From Pseudarthrobacter naphthalenicus (GTDB taxonomy: Bacteria; Actinomycetota; Actinomycetes; Actinomycetales; Micrococcaceae), in assembly GCF_029076445.1 (NCBI RefSeq), contig NZ_JARESG010000002.1, positions 62,001 to 126,000 on the forward strand: DNA of 64,000 nucleotides. Reading direction: 5' to 3'. Below are positions 49,401-55,522 of this stretch, piece by piece (position 1 is the first letter of the stretch; each line of letters opens with the position of its first letter). The position numbers and the translations under genes are program-made. The notes beneath the pieces were generated by a model, which did not search any database, was not told the DNA's origin, and was given only the letters and a program-made list of their open reading frames with translations.

Positions 49401-49543
49401 TTCAACTCCACCTCAGTGGTCTTGAACCCCGGATAGATGATCGCACCGGCAACCAGTACGGCACCGGCAGCAGCCAAGGCCGCCCCGGAGACCACCTTGT
49501 TGCGCCGCCCTTTGAGACCAAACTTCCCCAGCAGAGTTCTCAC
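43421..49543 (-). CDS. Giant membrane-anchored surface protein: beta-propeller-like head, Ig-like repeats, FN3 repeats
   Basis: This 2040-residue protein starts with a basic segment and one transmembrane helix (about 18-38, VSGAALAAAGAVLVAGAIIY). Residues 45-370 form a WD/propeller-like region (GGVWVVSKSKN, GKVWALSPS, GNVWLVNQNM) with a Cys pair. Ten to eleven tandem Ig/cadherin-like repeats of about 97 residues follow. Each carries an Asp/Asn-rich loop such as VLDNDSDPDGD, with centres near 421, 524, 618, 713, 812, 911, 1006, 1108, 1306 and 1398, and one degenerate unit near 1200. About five FN3-like units start near 1473, 1564, 1654, 1757 and 1852, before a Cys-containing C-terminal domain. 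No LPXTG is present. GTG 49543 is the start. It is the first gene of the operon. The acidic loops suggest Ca2+ rigidification. Confidence 0.9.
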   Translation of the reverse strand: MRTLLGKFGLKGRRNKVVSGAALAAAGAVLVAGAIIYPGFKTTEVELNDGGVWVVSKSKNAVGRLNYPSRVLDGAVTPASTTFDVLQSAGDVFVDDETGSTLNQVSPANMRLGGDKQLPGSADVSFGARVMAVTDPAAGKVWALSPSTVNGFDQEATEPVMVGSEGLVSAVGADDRVYSADPKSGAVTVTTVDANGEVVASDSTTWGELKGAGDLQITVVGDKPVVLDAAAGNLFLPGGKRLQLDNARDAKLQQGGPAGDFVAISTRKALLKQPLDGSTARTVTFDGEGVPAAPVQLGGCVHAAWSGANKYVRDCINDADDKKVAVPKASASPSYVFRVNRDLVVLNDVNSGNVWLVNQNMQLVNNWDDVVPPKNQSDDQDQESADNNTINILPDRTKPNRPPETKPDAVGVRPGRTTILSVLDNDSDPDGDVLTAAVGEAGPKAGTLQSIYGGTAFQISVPADARPGTETFSYNASDGRGLSAAGRVTLNVVGPADNKPPMFKRGGDATTMLVEQGKSVSQNILTDWIDPDGDDLVLMDAKADNDKDQVKVRRDGLLTFQDSGATAGKKNVEVTIWDGRATVTGKVVVNVQPPGALAPVVNADHVTAVVGQDLVIAPLKNDADPNGGALRLAQVEANGPAELGPVTDGGTFTFRSTTPGPVYLTYIASNGPQSSQGLIRVDVESGKDAGDPVAVHDVALMPTGGSVLLDPLANDSDPSGGVLVLQSVKLPDNSTASVSVIDHSVLRITDVLGTKDPFLFEYTMSNGRKSATGSVSVVPVPAPAVVEAPQPKPDEVNVRVNDVVTIPVLDNDTHPQGQQLTVDPVLPQPVDEADGRSFVSENTVRLIAGPQPKTVRAIYNAVDPQGQKSAAAVTIHILPLEGAQNSRPQPRNLTARVVAAGTVRIPVPLDGIDPDGDSVQLTGIDSTPAMGTATVGSNFIDFTAAGDGAGTDTFRYKVVDRQGAVNTGTVTVGIAPRGETNQNPTPVDDEVKVRPGRQIAVDATGNDTDPDGDLIRILSDGIEADPALQATVSKTSGRIILLAPGAAGTVNVRYTIADDRGAQAQATIRVVVDNEVPLKAPIARDDRVTSAQAMGKTAVDVPVLKNDEDPDGVGENLKISTEAGTARPGADGTMIVELTEAPQLIPYTVEDVDGQKSTAIIWVPGLGQQVPTLAKDEVIEVVSGQSVNVDLKEWVKVREGRSPRLTQTDRIKLIGSDGSNPVAGDGTSLKYTAGADYVGPGSLSFEVTDGTAVDDPAGLKSTLSIRTRVLPDPNRNNPPELLGATIEVPKGESADLDLSRLTSDPDRNDLDNMKYELVGASPASFNARMDGKILKASVDGSTATGTAGAVQVKATDPRGLEATATYQLAVIASNRPKPVANDDLEPNAAAGKPVTVRVLANDSNPFPEQALKIVAATAETGSGNVEVAGDAVTVTPAPGFSGSMVVSYTVADKTQEASRQATARIRLTVKDKPLAPTTPQAQSVGDQTALLNWSAPADRGSPITKYTVYGAGFRQDCPANTCTLTGLVNNTKYSFEVTATNEFGESDRSPASAEVRPDVKPDTPLAPTLTFGDKQLAVNWVAPASKGSPVKSYDLEISPAPAGQNAQIQNLTAVSYVWKGLQNGVSYKVRVLARNDAKEPSEWSAYSAAEVPAGVPATPAAPSATAAPSVGTQSQLKVSWTAPNNNGDAVSSYTLTTLKGGAAVASQQVAGTAQNVTVDNSESGYTFTVSATNKAGTSGTSAQSAAVRAVGKPAMVGAPSATLVGTNADGGKIDVRFTPLTDAQRNGSTSSEITYKYRLTSGGGSGDITAGGAVVAAANGTDTAVVVWAVSSRSTTAGDASPPSNSVNPYGLAFAPTVNGSNSSGVGDKTVSWSWNAPSGNGRPVTGYQYSLDGGGWVNTDQRSFSKSVGFSETHKLEVRAVSANQPGRIGSDTSRSGAAPPPPVPTSWSVTATPVRSCTEPGYGTDSFRQGNPSSCVGGGKWMPANQPANSDFYVVWYKTNENPSGIWYHLTSGAASGNYVRSDTTNHPGNPPSGMPKR

Positions 49544-49704
49544 AGTTTTTCTATTCCCCTGAAATGTGTGGCGGCCCCCCGGCCGAACCGTCCAGAGAGC
49601 CCCTGCAGGGCCCGCCGTTCCCGCGTTAGCCTACCGAAGCAGGGCCGGGGGCCGCGATGGGTAGCGCTCCCCTGCGTTGTGGACGCGGGCGCCCACAAGG
49701 TCCG

Positions 49705-49710
49705 ACTATA
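49705..49710 (-). promoter_or_regulatory. Candidate -10 element for the giant-protein operon
   Basis: Reading on the minus strand, TATAGT lies about 160 nt upstream of the GTG at 49543 in the 223-nt gap after the cyclase stop. No good -35 hexamer is seen at 17-18 nt. GGCGTATCACGC just upstream is a short imperfect palindrome. The rest of the gap (49544-49704) is GC-rich leader with nothing else I can support. Confidence 0.25.
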
Positions 49711-49766
49711 GCGTGATACGCCAACAACTGGATAAACCCGCAGGTCAGCGGCCGGGCAGCATTTTC

Positions 49767-50921
49767 CTAGTCGACGACCAGGCCTTTGCCTTCGCCCCGG
49801 GCCAGCAGCACGGGGTGGATTTCGCCGAAGCCCCGCACGTTTTCGGCCGGCTGCGGAACCAGGACAAAACGTTCATCATCTTCCAGCGCCGAAGCCGTCA
49901 TGGAGTCGATCAGCACCGTCCCCGGGTCGGCAAGGGTGGTGAGCCGGGCAGCCAGGTTCACCGTGGGCCCGTAAATGTCGCCGAGCCGGGACAGGATCCG
50001 GCCCCAGACCATGGCCACCCTCGCCTCGGGAAGGATCTCGTCCTCGGTGAACGCGCGGGCCAGCGCCAGCGAGATTTCGGCCCCGGCAGCCGGCGTCTCC
50101 GCGATGTAAAGGACTTCGTCGCCGACGGTCTTGACCAGCCGGCCACCGCCGACCGAGATGATCTCCGCGCATTTGTTCTCGAAGCGCTGCACCAGGCGGG
50201 CCAGCGTCTTCTCGTTCATCCTGCGGGAAAGGCTGGTGTATGACACCAGGTCAGCGAAACCGACAGCGCGGGCCAGCGGCAGCGGCGCATCGTCTTCGTC
50301 ACCCTCGCGGCCCTCTTCGCTCGCCTGCAGGCCTGCCTCCGCGCGCACAGCCAGCCGCTGGACGCCGGCATTGAGCTGCCGCCGCCACGAGTAGACCAGC
50401 ATGTGCTCCAGCGCGTCGAGCAGCGACGGGAGCTCGTTGACCAGGCGTTTGCGGGCCACCGCATCCGTAACACCCTGCTCGTGGACCATGTCCTCCACCA
50501 GGGCCTCGATCTGCCACACCACCATCCGGTCAGTCATCTGGCCGATGGCACGGGTTACGGAAATCGCGGCCTCTTCGGTCAGGACCCCGGCACGGACCAG
50601 GTCAACCACCGTGGACAGCGCGGCCTGGTCCCGTTCGGTGAACGCGACGTCGTCGTCACCGAAGTTCGGGAAGCCAAGAGCACGCCAAAGCTTCCGCGCA
50701 GACAACAGCGACAACCCTGCCCCGGCAGCAACCTCACGGCGACGCAGCTTGCGTTCGCCGCCCAGCAGCGTGGCCTCGAGCGCTTTGGCGGCCAGCCGTT
50801 CAGCAGACAGGGTGCCTGTGGGCGGGTGGGCACTTTCGGCCGGGCGGGGTTCGGCCGGGCGGGCACTTTCGGGCGCGCGGGCCGGCAGGGCCTGCGGGTC
50901 CTGCTGGTCCTCATCGTTCAT
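49767..50921 (-). CDS. Class III adenylate cyclase with N-terminal regulatory domain (Rv1264-like)
   Basis: The 384-residue protein makes cAMP from ATP. The C-terminal cyclase homology domain (about 200-370) has both metal Asp residues (GFADLVSYTSLS and VKTVGDEVLYIAE), the adenine-specifying Lys of LVKTVGDE with Asp in GDIYGPTVNLAARL, and the transition-state Asn and Arg of NLAAR. It therefore looks fully active. The N-terminal half (LRRREVAAGAGLSLLSARKL, GFPNFGDDDVAFTERD, then helices up to about 195) resembles the pH-responsive autoinhibitory domain of mycobacterial Rv1264. ATG 50921 with GGTGG upstream is preferred to GTG 50930. It overlaps the PH-domain gene stop. Confidence 0.9.
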   Translation of the reverse strand: MNDEDQQDPQALPARAPESARPAEPRPAESAHPPTGTLSAERLAAKALEATLLGGERKLRRREVAAGAGLSLLSARKLWRALGFPNFGDDDVAFTERDQAALSTVVDLVRAGVLTEEAAISVTRAIGQMTDRMVVWQIEALVEDMVHEQGVTDAVARKRLVNELPSLLDALEHMLVYSWRRQLNAGVQRLAVRAEAGLQASEEGREGDEDDAPLPLARAVGFADLVSYTSLSRRMNEKTLARLVQRFENKCAEIISVGGGRLVKTVGDEVLYIAETPAAGAEISLALARAFTEDEILPEARVAMVWGRILSRLGDIYGPTVNLAARLTTLADPGTVLIDSMTASALEDDERFVLVPQPAENVRGFGEIHPVLLARGEGKGLVVD

Positions 50922-51525
50922 TGTGTCCACCTTCTCTCATCTCCCACGGCCATCTGTCGTCTGTCAATCCGTCGTCCGCATAGTCCGGCAATTCATCGGC
51001 CGCCGGATCCCTGCCTGCAGGCAACTCGGCGACGGCATCCAAAACGAAATCCCGGAACCGTGCCGCTTCAGGGACATCCTGGAGGGTCACCACGCTTTGG
51101 TACCCGGTTTCCAAGGATATATTCCCGGAATGCAATATGCGCTGCAGCACCGACTGGTGAACGGTCACGTTGCGGACGGAGCCGAGATTAACCTGCTCGT
51201 CGCGGCGCCGCATCATGCCGTAGCGGGCAACAATCCGCCGGCTGGTGAGCACGTACCTGGTTCCCTGCCAGCGAAGCAGCCGCGGCAGGCAATATGCCAA
51301 CCATATCCATGCGGCGGCCAGGACGCATGCCAGCACGATCCACGGCGCCCAGTCCGCGGAAAAGGCCGGCATCAGCCGGGCGGCCTCACCCCGCAGGGTC
51401 CAGGCACTGGCGAAGGCAGCGGCTGCAGGCGCGGCAATGAAGGCTGCGGCCGGGCCGGCCAGCTTCCTCGGCTGAGGACGCGTGATGGTAATAACCTGCT
51501 CGCCCGGGACCAGGCCTTTACGCAT
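50911..51525 (-). CDS. PH-domain (bPH2/YdbS-type) membrane protein
   Basis: This 204-residue protein has two transmembrane helices (about residues 25-45, AAAFIAAPAAAAFASAW, and 62-82, WIVLACVLAAAWIWLAYCLP). A bacterial PH domain follows, with the signature GTRYVLTSRRIVARYGMMRR, VNLGSVRNVTVHQSVLQRIL and ISLETGYQSVVTLQDVPEA. The acidic C-terminal tail is probably disordered. Proteins of this type are common membrane-surface modules without known catalysis. ATG 51525 overlaps the birA stop by 8 nt, and its own stop overlaps the cyclase start. The three genes form a coupled unit. Confidence 0.85.
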   Translation of the reverse strand: MRKGLVPGEQVITITRPQPRKLAGPAAAFIAAPAAAAFASAWTLRGEAARLMPAFSADWAPWIVLACVLAAAWIWLAYCLPRLLRWQGTRYVLTSRRIVARYGMMRRRDEQVNLGSVRNVTVHQSVLQRILHSGNISLETGYQSVVTLQDVPEAARFRDFVLDAVAELPAGRDPAADELPDYADDGLTDDRWPWEMREGGHNER

Positions 51526-52426
51526 AACCGCCTTCGGGGTCCTGACCGGGCGGGGTCCAGGGCCGCAGGTGGACCACGTCACCGGCAGTCACAACATGTT
51601 CACGTTTGTCCCGGTCCACCACAAGGAGGGAACCGTATTCATCCAGCCGGGTGGCGTGGCCGATGATCTCGTGGTCCCCAGGCAGTTGCGCGCGCACCTG
51701 CCTGCCCAGGGTGACCATCACGGATTCCACGCGTTTGTGGAGGGAGGGCCCGCCTGCCAGCCCGGCGGTGGGGTCGCCGTCGGCATTGCAAAAACTGCGG
51801 TACAGCCGGGCAAAGTTCGCCAGGTAGCTCTTGAGCAGCAGGGTCCGGTCGGTGGTGAGGGGCTGCTCGAGCGCCACGGAGGTGGCGGTGGGCACTGGCA
51901 GTTCCGCTTCGGTCAAGGTCACGTTGAGGCCGGTTCCCAGGACCACCGCCGGCACGGAACCGTCCCCCATGGGGCCCATTTGCGCCAGGATCCCGGCAAC
52001 CTTGCGGCCGCGGACCAGGACATCATTGGGCCATTTGAGTTCAGCAGGGATACCGGCCGTCTCCAGCAGCGTCTCCCGCAGAGCCAGCGCCGCCAGCAGC
52101 GATAGCCAGGAATACGTATCGGTGGGCAGAGGCCTGCCCTCGGCATTCACGGGGCGCAGCACGATGGAAACGGACACCGAGCTCAAGGGTGGCGCTTCCC
52201 AGCTCCGGTCCAGCCTGCCCCTGGCTGCTGTCTGGTACTCGGCCGTCAGCACTGAGAAGTCGGGCCAATCTTTCGGTTCGACGCTCACTGCCCGCAGAAG
52301 GTCGGCGTTGGTGGACCCGGTGGAGTCCACCACCAGCAATTTCGCGATGCCGGTGGCGGCCAGGAAATCCGGGTCCGCCAGGGCCCCGCGGTTCAACGGA
52401 CTTCCCGGGGTATGTGAGTCAGCCAT
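51518..52426 (-). CDS. birA: Biotin--[acetyl-CoA-carboxylase] ligase
   Basis: BirA activates biotin as biotinyl-AMP and attaches it to the carrier domain of biotin enzymes. The 302-residue protein has the catalytic elements STGSTNADLLRAV, the adenylate-binding loop in AARGRLDRSWEAPP, LKWPNDVLVRGRKVAGIL (with the key Lys of WPND) and GTGLNVTLTEAELP. The C-terminal SH3-like domain is RAQLPGDHEIIGHATRLDEY. There is no N-terminal DNA-binding domain, so it is a mono-functional ligase. Biotin carboxylase and carboxyltransferase genes lie in the same window (53.7-64 kb). Confidence 0.95.
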   Translation of the reverse strand: MADSHTPGSPLNRGALADPDFLAATGIAKLLVVDSTGSTNADLLRAVSVEPKDWPDFSVLTAEYQTAARGRLDRSWEAPPLSSVSVSIVLRPVNAEGRPLPTDTYSWLSLLAALALRETLLETAGIPAELKWPNDVLVRGRKVAGILAQMGPMGDGSVPAVVLGTGLNVTLTEAELPVPTATSVALEQPLTTDRTLLLKSYLANFARLYRSFCNADGDPTAGLAGGPSLHKRVESVMVTLGRQVRAQLPGDHEIIGHATRLDEYGSLLVVDRDKREHVVTAGDVVHLRPWTPPGQDPEGGYA

Positions 52427-52520
52427 GGTTGAATCCTATCGACTCACGCACCCGCGGCGGCTGTTCCGGCCGGACATGACCCCGGACATGACCCCGGGCA
52501 GGTGGCACCGGAACGCGGTC

Positions 52521-53423
52521 TTAGAGGAAGATGTCCGGTACGAGCTGTTCCTCTGCCGCTCCGAGGCTGTAGGGCCTGAAATCGGTGATCCCGGCGGCCG
52601 CGAGCACCTGCTCATCCGTGTAGAAGTTTCCGCTGGGGACGCCTGCCCCGGCGGGTGAAGGCCCGGCCAGGTTGCCGCCGGTCAGGATCGCGTGGGCGGC
52701 GTCAGCCATGATCTGGGGCCCGCGGGCAGCCTGGACCATCGCCTCGCCGCCGGGCATGTTCCGGATGGCTGCGGTGTCGATCAGCGTGCAGGGCCAGAGG
52801 GAGTTGACTGCGATCCCGTCCGCCTTGAGTTCCTCTGCGAGGCCCAGCGTGGTCAGGCTCATGCCGTATTTTGCCATCGTGTAGGCGAGGTGCCGGCCGG
52901 CCCACTTAGGGTCCAGGTTCAGCGGCGGGGAGAGGGTGAGAATGTGGGCGCGGTCTGATTTGCGCAGCGCCGGCAGCGCGAGCTTGGACAGCAGGAACGT
53001 CCCGCGGACGTTGATGTCCTGCATCAGGTCATAGCGCTTCATGTCCACGGTGTCCGTCGTGGACAGATCGATGGCGGAGGCGTTGTTCAGGACTACATCG
53101 ATGCCGCCGAAACGTTCGACGGCGGCCGCTACGGCGCCTGCCACATCCTCGTCGCGGCGCACATCTCCCACCACGGCAAGCGCCTGGCCGCCGGCCGCCT
53201 CGATCTGTTCGGCAGCAGTGTGGACGGTGCCCGCCAGTGTGGCATGGGGCCGGCCCGTTTTGGCGAGCAGGACAATATTGGCGCCGTCCCGGGCCGCCCG
53301 GCTGGCGATGGCCAGGCCGATCCCGCGGCTGCCGCCGGACATCAGGATGGTGCGGCCCCGAAGGGAACCAGTGGCACGGTACGGCGAGGCGGAAGCGGAC
53401 CTTGCGTCGTTGCTGGAAGTCAT
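52521..53423 (-). CDS. SDR-family NAD(P)-dependent oxidoreductase (HSDL2-like)
   Basis: This 300-residue short-chain dehydrogenase has the cofactor motif MSGGSRGIGLAIASRAA and VVLNNASAID (NNAG-type). A Ser of HILTLSPPLN lies at the usual catalytic position, followed by Tyr and Lys in YTMAKYGMSLTTL, and then a P-x-x-x-T-like stretch (NSLWPCTLIDTAAI). The long substrate loop and C-terminus match hydroxysteroid-dehydrogenase-like 2 (HSDL2)/citronellol-related members. ATG 53423 with AGTAGG upstream is preferred over GTG 53441. A perfect palindrome just upstream (53444-53463) and the divergent accD gene suggest a link to acyl-CoA or lipid metabolism. Confidence 0.9.
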   Translation of the reverse strand: MTSSNDARSASASPYRATGSLRGRTILMSGGSRGIGLAIASRAARDGANIVLLAKTGRPHATLAGTVHTAAEQIEAAGGQALAVVGDVRRDEDVAGAVAAAVERFGGIDVVLNNASAIDLSTTDTVDMKRYDLMQDINVRGTFLLSKLALPALRKSDRAHILTLSPPLNLDPKWAGRHLAYTMAKYGMSLTTLGLAEELKADGIAVNSLWPCTLIDTAAIRNMPGGEAMVQAARGPQIMADAAHAILTGGNLAGPSPAGAGVPSGNFYTDEQVLAAAGITDFRPYSLGAAEEQLVPDIFL

Positions 53424-53443
53424 GGGCCTACTGTAGTCCACAT

Positions 53444-53463
53444 ATGTTACTGGTCAGTAACAT
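53444..53463. promoter_or_regulatory. Perfect 9-bp inverted repeat, probable repressor operator
   Basis: ATGTTACTG and CAGTAACAT flank a 2-nt centre. The symmetry and length are typical of TetR-family operators. It lies 21 nt upstream of the SDR ATG and about 200 nt upstream of accD, between divergent genes. No TetR gene is directly adjacent; the nearest is at 59775. Confidence 0.6.
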
Positions 53464-53660
53464 GCGTCTTGGTGGGCGGATGTGCCACAAAATTGTAGGG
53501 TTTCTACAGCCGTCCCCCGCAAATGCGTCATTAGACTAGCCAGCAGGGTTCGTCCTTTGTGCGGAAGCTACTTAATCCCGTCATGCGACCTGCCCGCCAG
53601 CAGCGAGACGCAGCACCCATTTGTTACAGCACCAATCTGCTACAGAGCCGGAGACACTTG

Positions 53661-55244
53661 ATGAGCCACGACCTGACCACGACAGCGGGAAAAATCGCCG
53701 ACTTCCGCGACCGCCAGGCCCGTGCAGAGCAGCCGTCCGGCCCCGAAGCCATCGAAAAGCAGCATGCCCGCGGCAAGAACACTGCCCGCGAGCGCATCGA
53801 CCTGCTCCTCGACGAAGGCTCCTTTGTGGAGCTGGACGCGCTGGCAGTCCACCGCTCCACGGCCTTCGGCATGGAAAAGAAGAAGCCGCTCGGCGACGGC
53901 CTGGTCTCGGGCTACGGCACCGTGGACGGGCGGCCGGTGGCCGTCTACAGCCAGGATTTTTCCGTCTACGGCGGATCCCTCAGCCAGGTCAACGGGGAAA
54001 AGATCGTCAAGGTCCAGGAGTTCGCACTGCGTAACGGCTGCCCCGTGGTGGGCATCCTGGACGGCGGCGGCGCCCGCATCCAGGAAGGCGTGGCGTCCCT
54101 CGCCATGTTCGCTGACATCTTCCGCAACAACGTTCACGCCTCCGGCGTAGTCCCCCAGATCTCCCTCATCATGGGACCCTCCGCCGGCGGTGCCGCTTAT
54201 TCCCCCGCCCTCACCGACTACGTGGTCATGGTGGACAAGACCTCGCACATGTTCATCACCGGGCCGGACGTCATCAAGACCGTCACCGGCGAGGATGTGG
54301 ACATGGAAACCCTCGGGGGCGCCCGCCAGCACAATGCCACCACCGGCACCTCCGCCTACCTTGCCTCCGACGAGGCCGACGCGATCGGGTTCGTCCGGGA
54401 ACTGCTGGACTTCCTGCCCTCCAACAACCTTGCCGAGGCGCCGGTGCTGGAGCACCAGCAGGAGCTGGAGCTCGACGCCGAGGACCTCGCTCTGGACGCC
54501 CTCGTGCCGGATTCTGCGAACCAGCCCTACGACATGCGCACCGTCATCGAGCAGATCCTTGACGACGGGCATTTCCTGGAGATGCAGTCCCTGTATGCGC
54601 CCAACGTGATCATCGGCTACGGCCGGGTTGAAGGACACACGGTGGGGATCGTTGCCAACCAGCCGCTGCAGTTTGCCGGCACGCTGGATATTGCCGCCTC
54701 CGAGAAAGCTGCCCGCTTTGTCCGGAACTGCGACGCGTTCAACATTCCCATCATCACCCTGGTCGATGTTCCGGGCTTCCTGCCCGGCAAGGACCAGGAG
54801 TTCCAGGGCATCATCCGCCGCGGCGCCAAACTGCTGTACGCCTACGCCGAAGCCACCGTCCCCAAGCTGACCGTCATCACGCGCAAGGCCTACGGCGGAG
54901 CGTACATCGTGATGGGCTCCAAGAAGCTCGGCGCGGACCTCAACCTCGCCTGGCCCACCGCCCAGATTGGCGTGATGGGCGCCCAGGGCGCCGTGAACAT
55001 CCTCTACCGCCGCGAACTGGCCGCGGTCGCGGAGAACGGCGGAGACGTGGAAGCACGCCGCGCCGAAGTGATCCGGCAGTACGAAGAAGAGCTGCTGAAC
55101 CCGTATCAGGCGGCCGAGCTTGGCTACGTGGACGCAGTCATCGCCCCGTCCGAGACCAGGATCCACATCATCCGGGGCCTGCGCGCCCTCCGTGACAAGC
55201 GCGCCAGCCTGCCCGCCAAGAAGCACGGGAACATCCCGCTGTGA
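53661..55244 (+). CDS. accD: Acyl-CoA carboxylase carboxyltransferase (beta) subunit
   Basis: The 527-residue biotin-dependent carboxyltransferase moves CO2 from biotin to acetyl- or propionyl-CoA, giving malonyl- or methylmalonyl-CoA. Both crotonase-like halves are visible. The N-terminal acyl-CoA site has [32 protein letters not shown] and [16 protein letters not shown]. The C-terminal biotin site has [40 protein letters not shown] and [19 protein letters not shown]. Length and motifs match actinobacterial AccD/PccB. ATG 53661 ([11 protein letters not shown]) has GGAG upstream. The stop overlaps the accE GTG (GTGA). Confidence 0.97.
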   Translation: MSHDLTTTAGKIADFRDRQARAEQPSGPEAIEKQHARGKNTARERIDLLLDEGSFVELDALAVHRSTAFGMEKKKPLGDGLVSGYGTVDGRPVAVYSQDFSVYGGSLSQVNGEKIVKVQEFALRNGCPVVGILDGGGARIQEGVASLAMFADIFRNNVHASGVVPQISLIMGPSAGGAAYSPALTDYVVMVDKTSHMFITGPDVIKTVTGEDVDMETLGGARQHNATTGTSAYLASDEADAIGFVRELLDFLPSNNLAEAPVLEHQQELELDAEDLALDALVPDSANQPYDMRTVIEQILDDGHFLEMQSLYAPNVIIGYGRVEGHTVGIVANQPLQFAGTLDIAASEKAARFVRNCDAFNIPIITLVDVPGFLPGKDQEFQGIIRRGAKLLYAYAEATVPKLTVITRKAYGGAYIVMGSKKLGADLNLAWPTAQIGVMGAQGAVNILYRRELAAVAENGGDVEARRAEVIRQYEEELLNPYQAAELGYVDAVIAPSETRIHIIRGLRALRDKRASLPAKKHGNIPL

Positions 55245-55513
55245 CCCCCAACGTTGCCCCGGGCGAAATCCCGGCTGCCGAAATCTCCGCCGCCGAAAAC
55301 CCCGCCGCCGAGACGGCCGCGCCGCTGTTCTCCGTGGTCAAGGGCCAGCCCTCAGCCGAGGAGCTCGCGGCGCTCACCGCCGTCGTGCTTTCGCTGGGCG
55401 TCACGGACGCACCGGAGGCCGGGAAGCCGACACTCCGGCACTGGGTGCGCCGGCAGCAGCTGCGACTCGCCCCCACCCCGGGTCCCGGCGCCTGGCGGCG
55501 GAGCCAGGGATAA
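55241..55513 (+). CDS. accE: Acyl-CoA carboxylase epsilon subunit
   Basis: This 90-residue product starts at GTG, overlapping the accD stop by 4 nt. Its core [20 protein letters not shown] is the epsilon-subunit signature of actinobacterial acyl-CoA carboxylases, where the small subunit stabilises the complex of biotin carboxylase and carboxyltransferase. The first 28 residues are Ala/Pro/Glu-rich and the C-terminal tail is Arg-rich ([12 protein letters not shown]). The position after accD confirms the call. Confidence 0.9.
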   Translation: MTPNVAPGEIPAAEISAAENPAAETAAPLFSVVKGQPSAEELAALTAVVLSLGVTDAPEAGKPTLRHWVRRQQLRLAPTPGPGAWRRSQG

Positions 55514-55522
55514 GCTCGTGGG

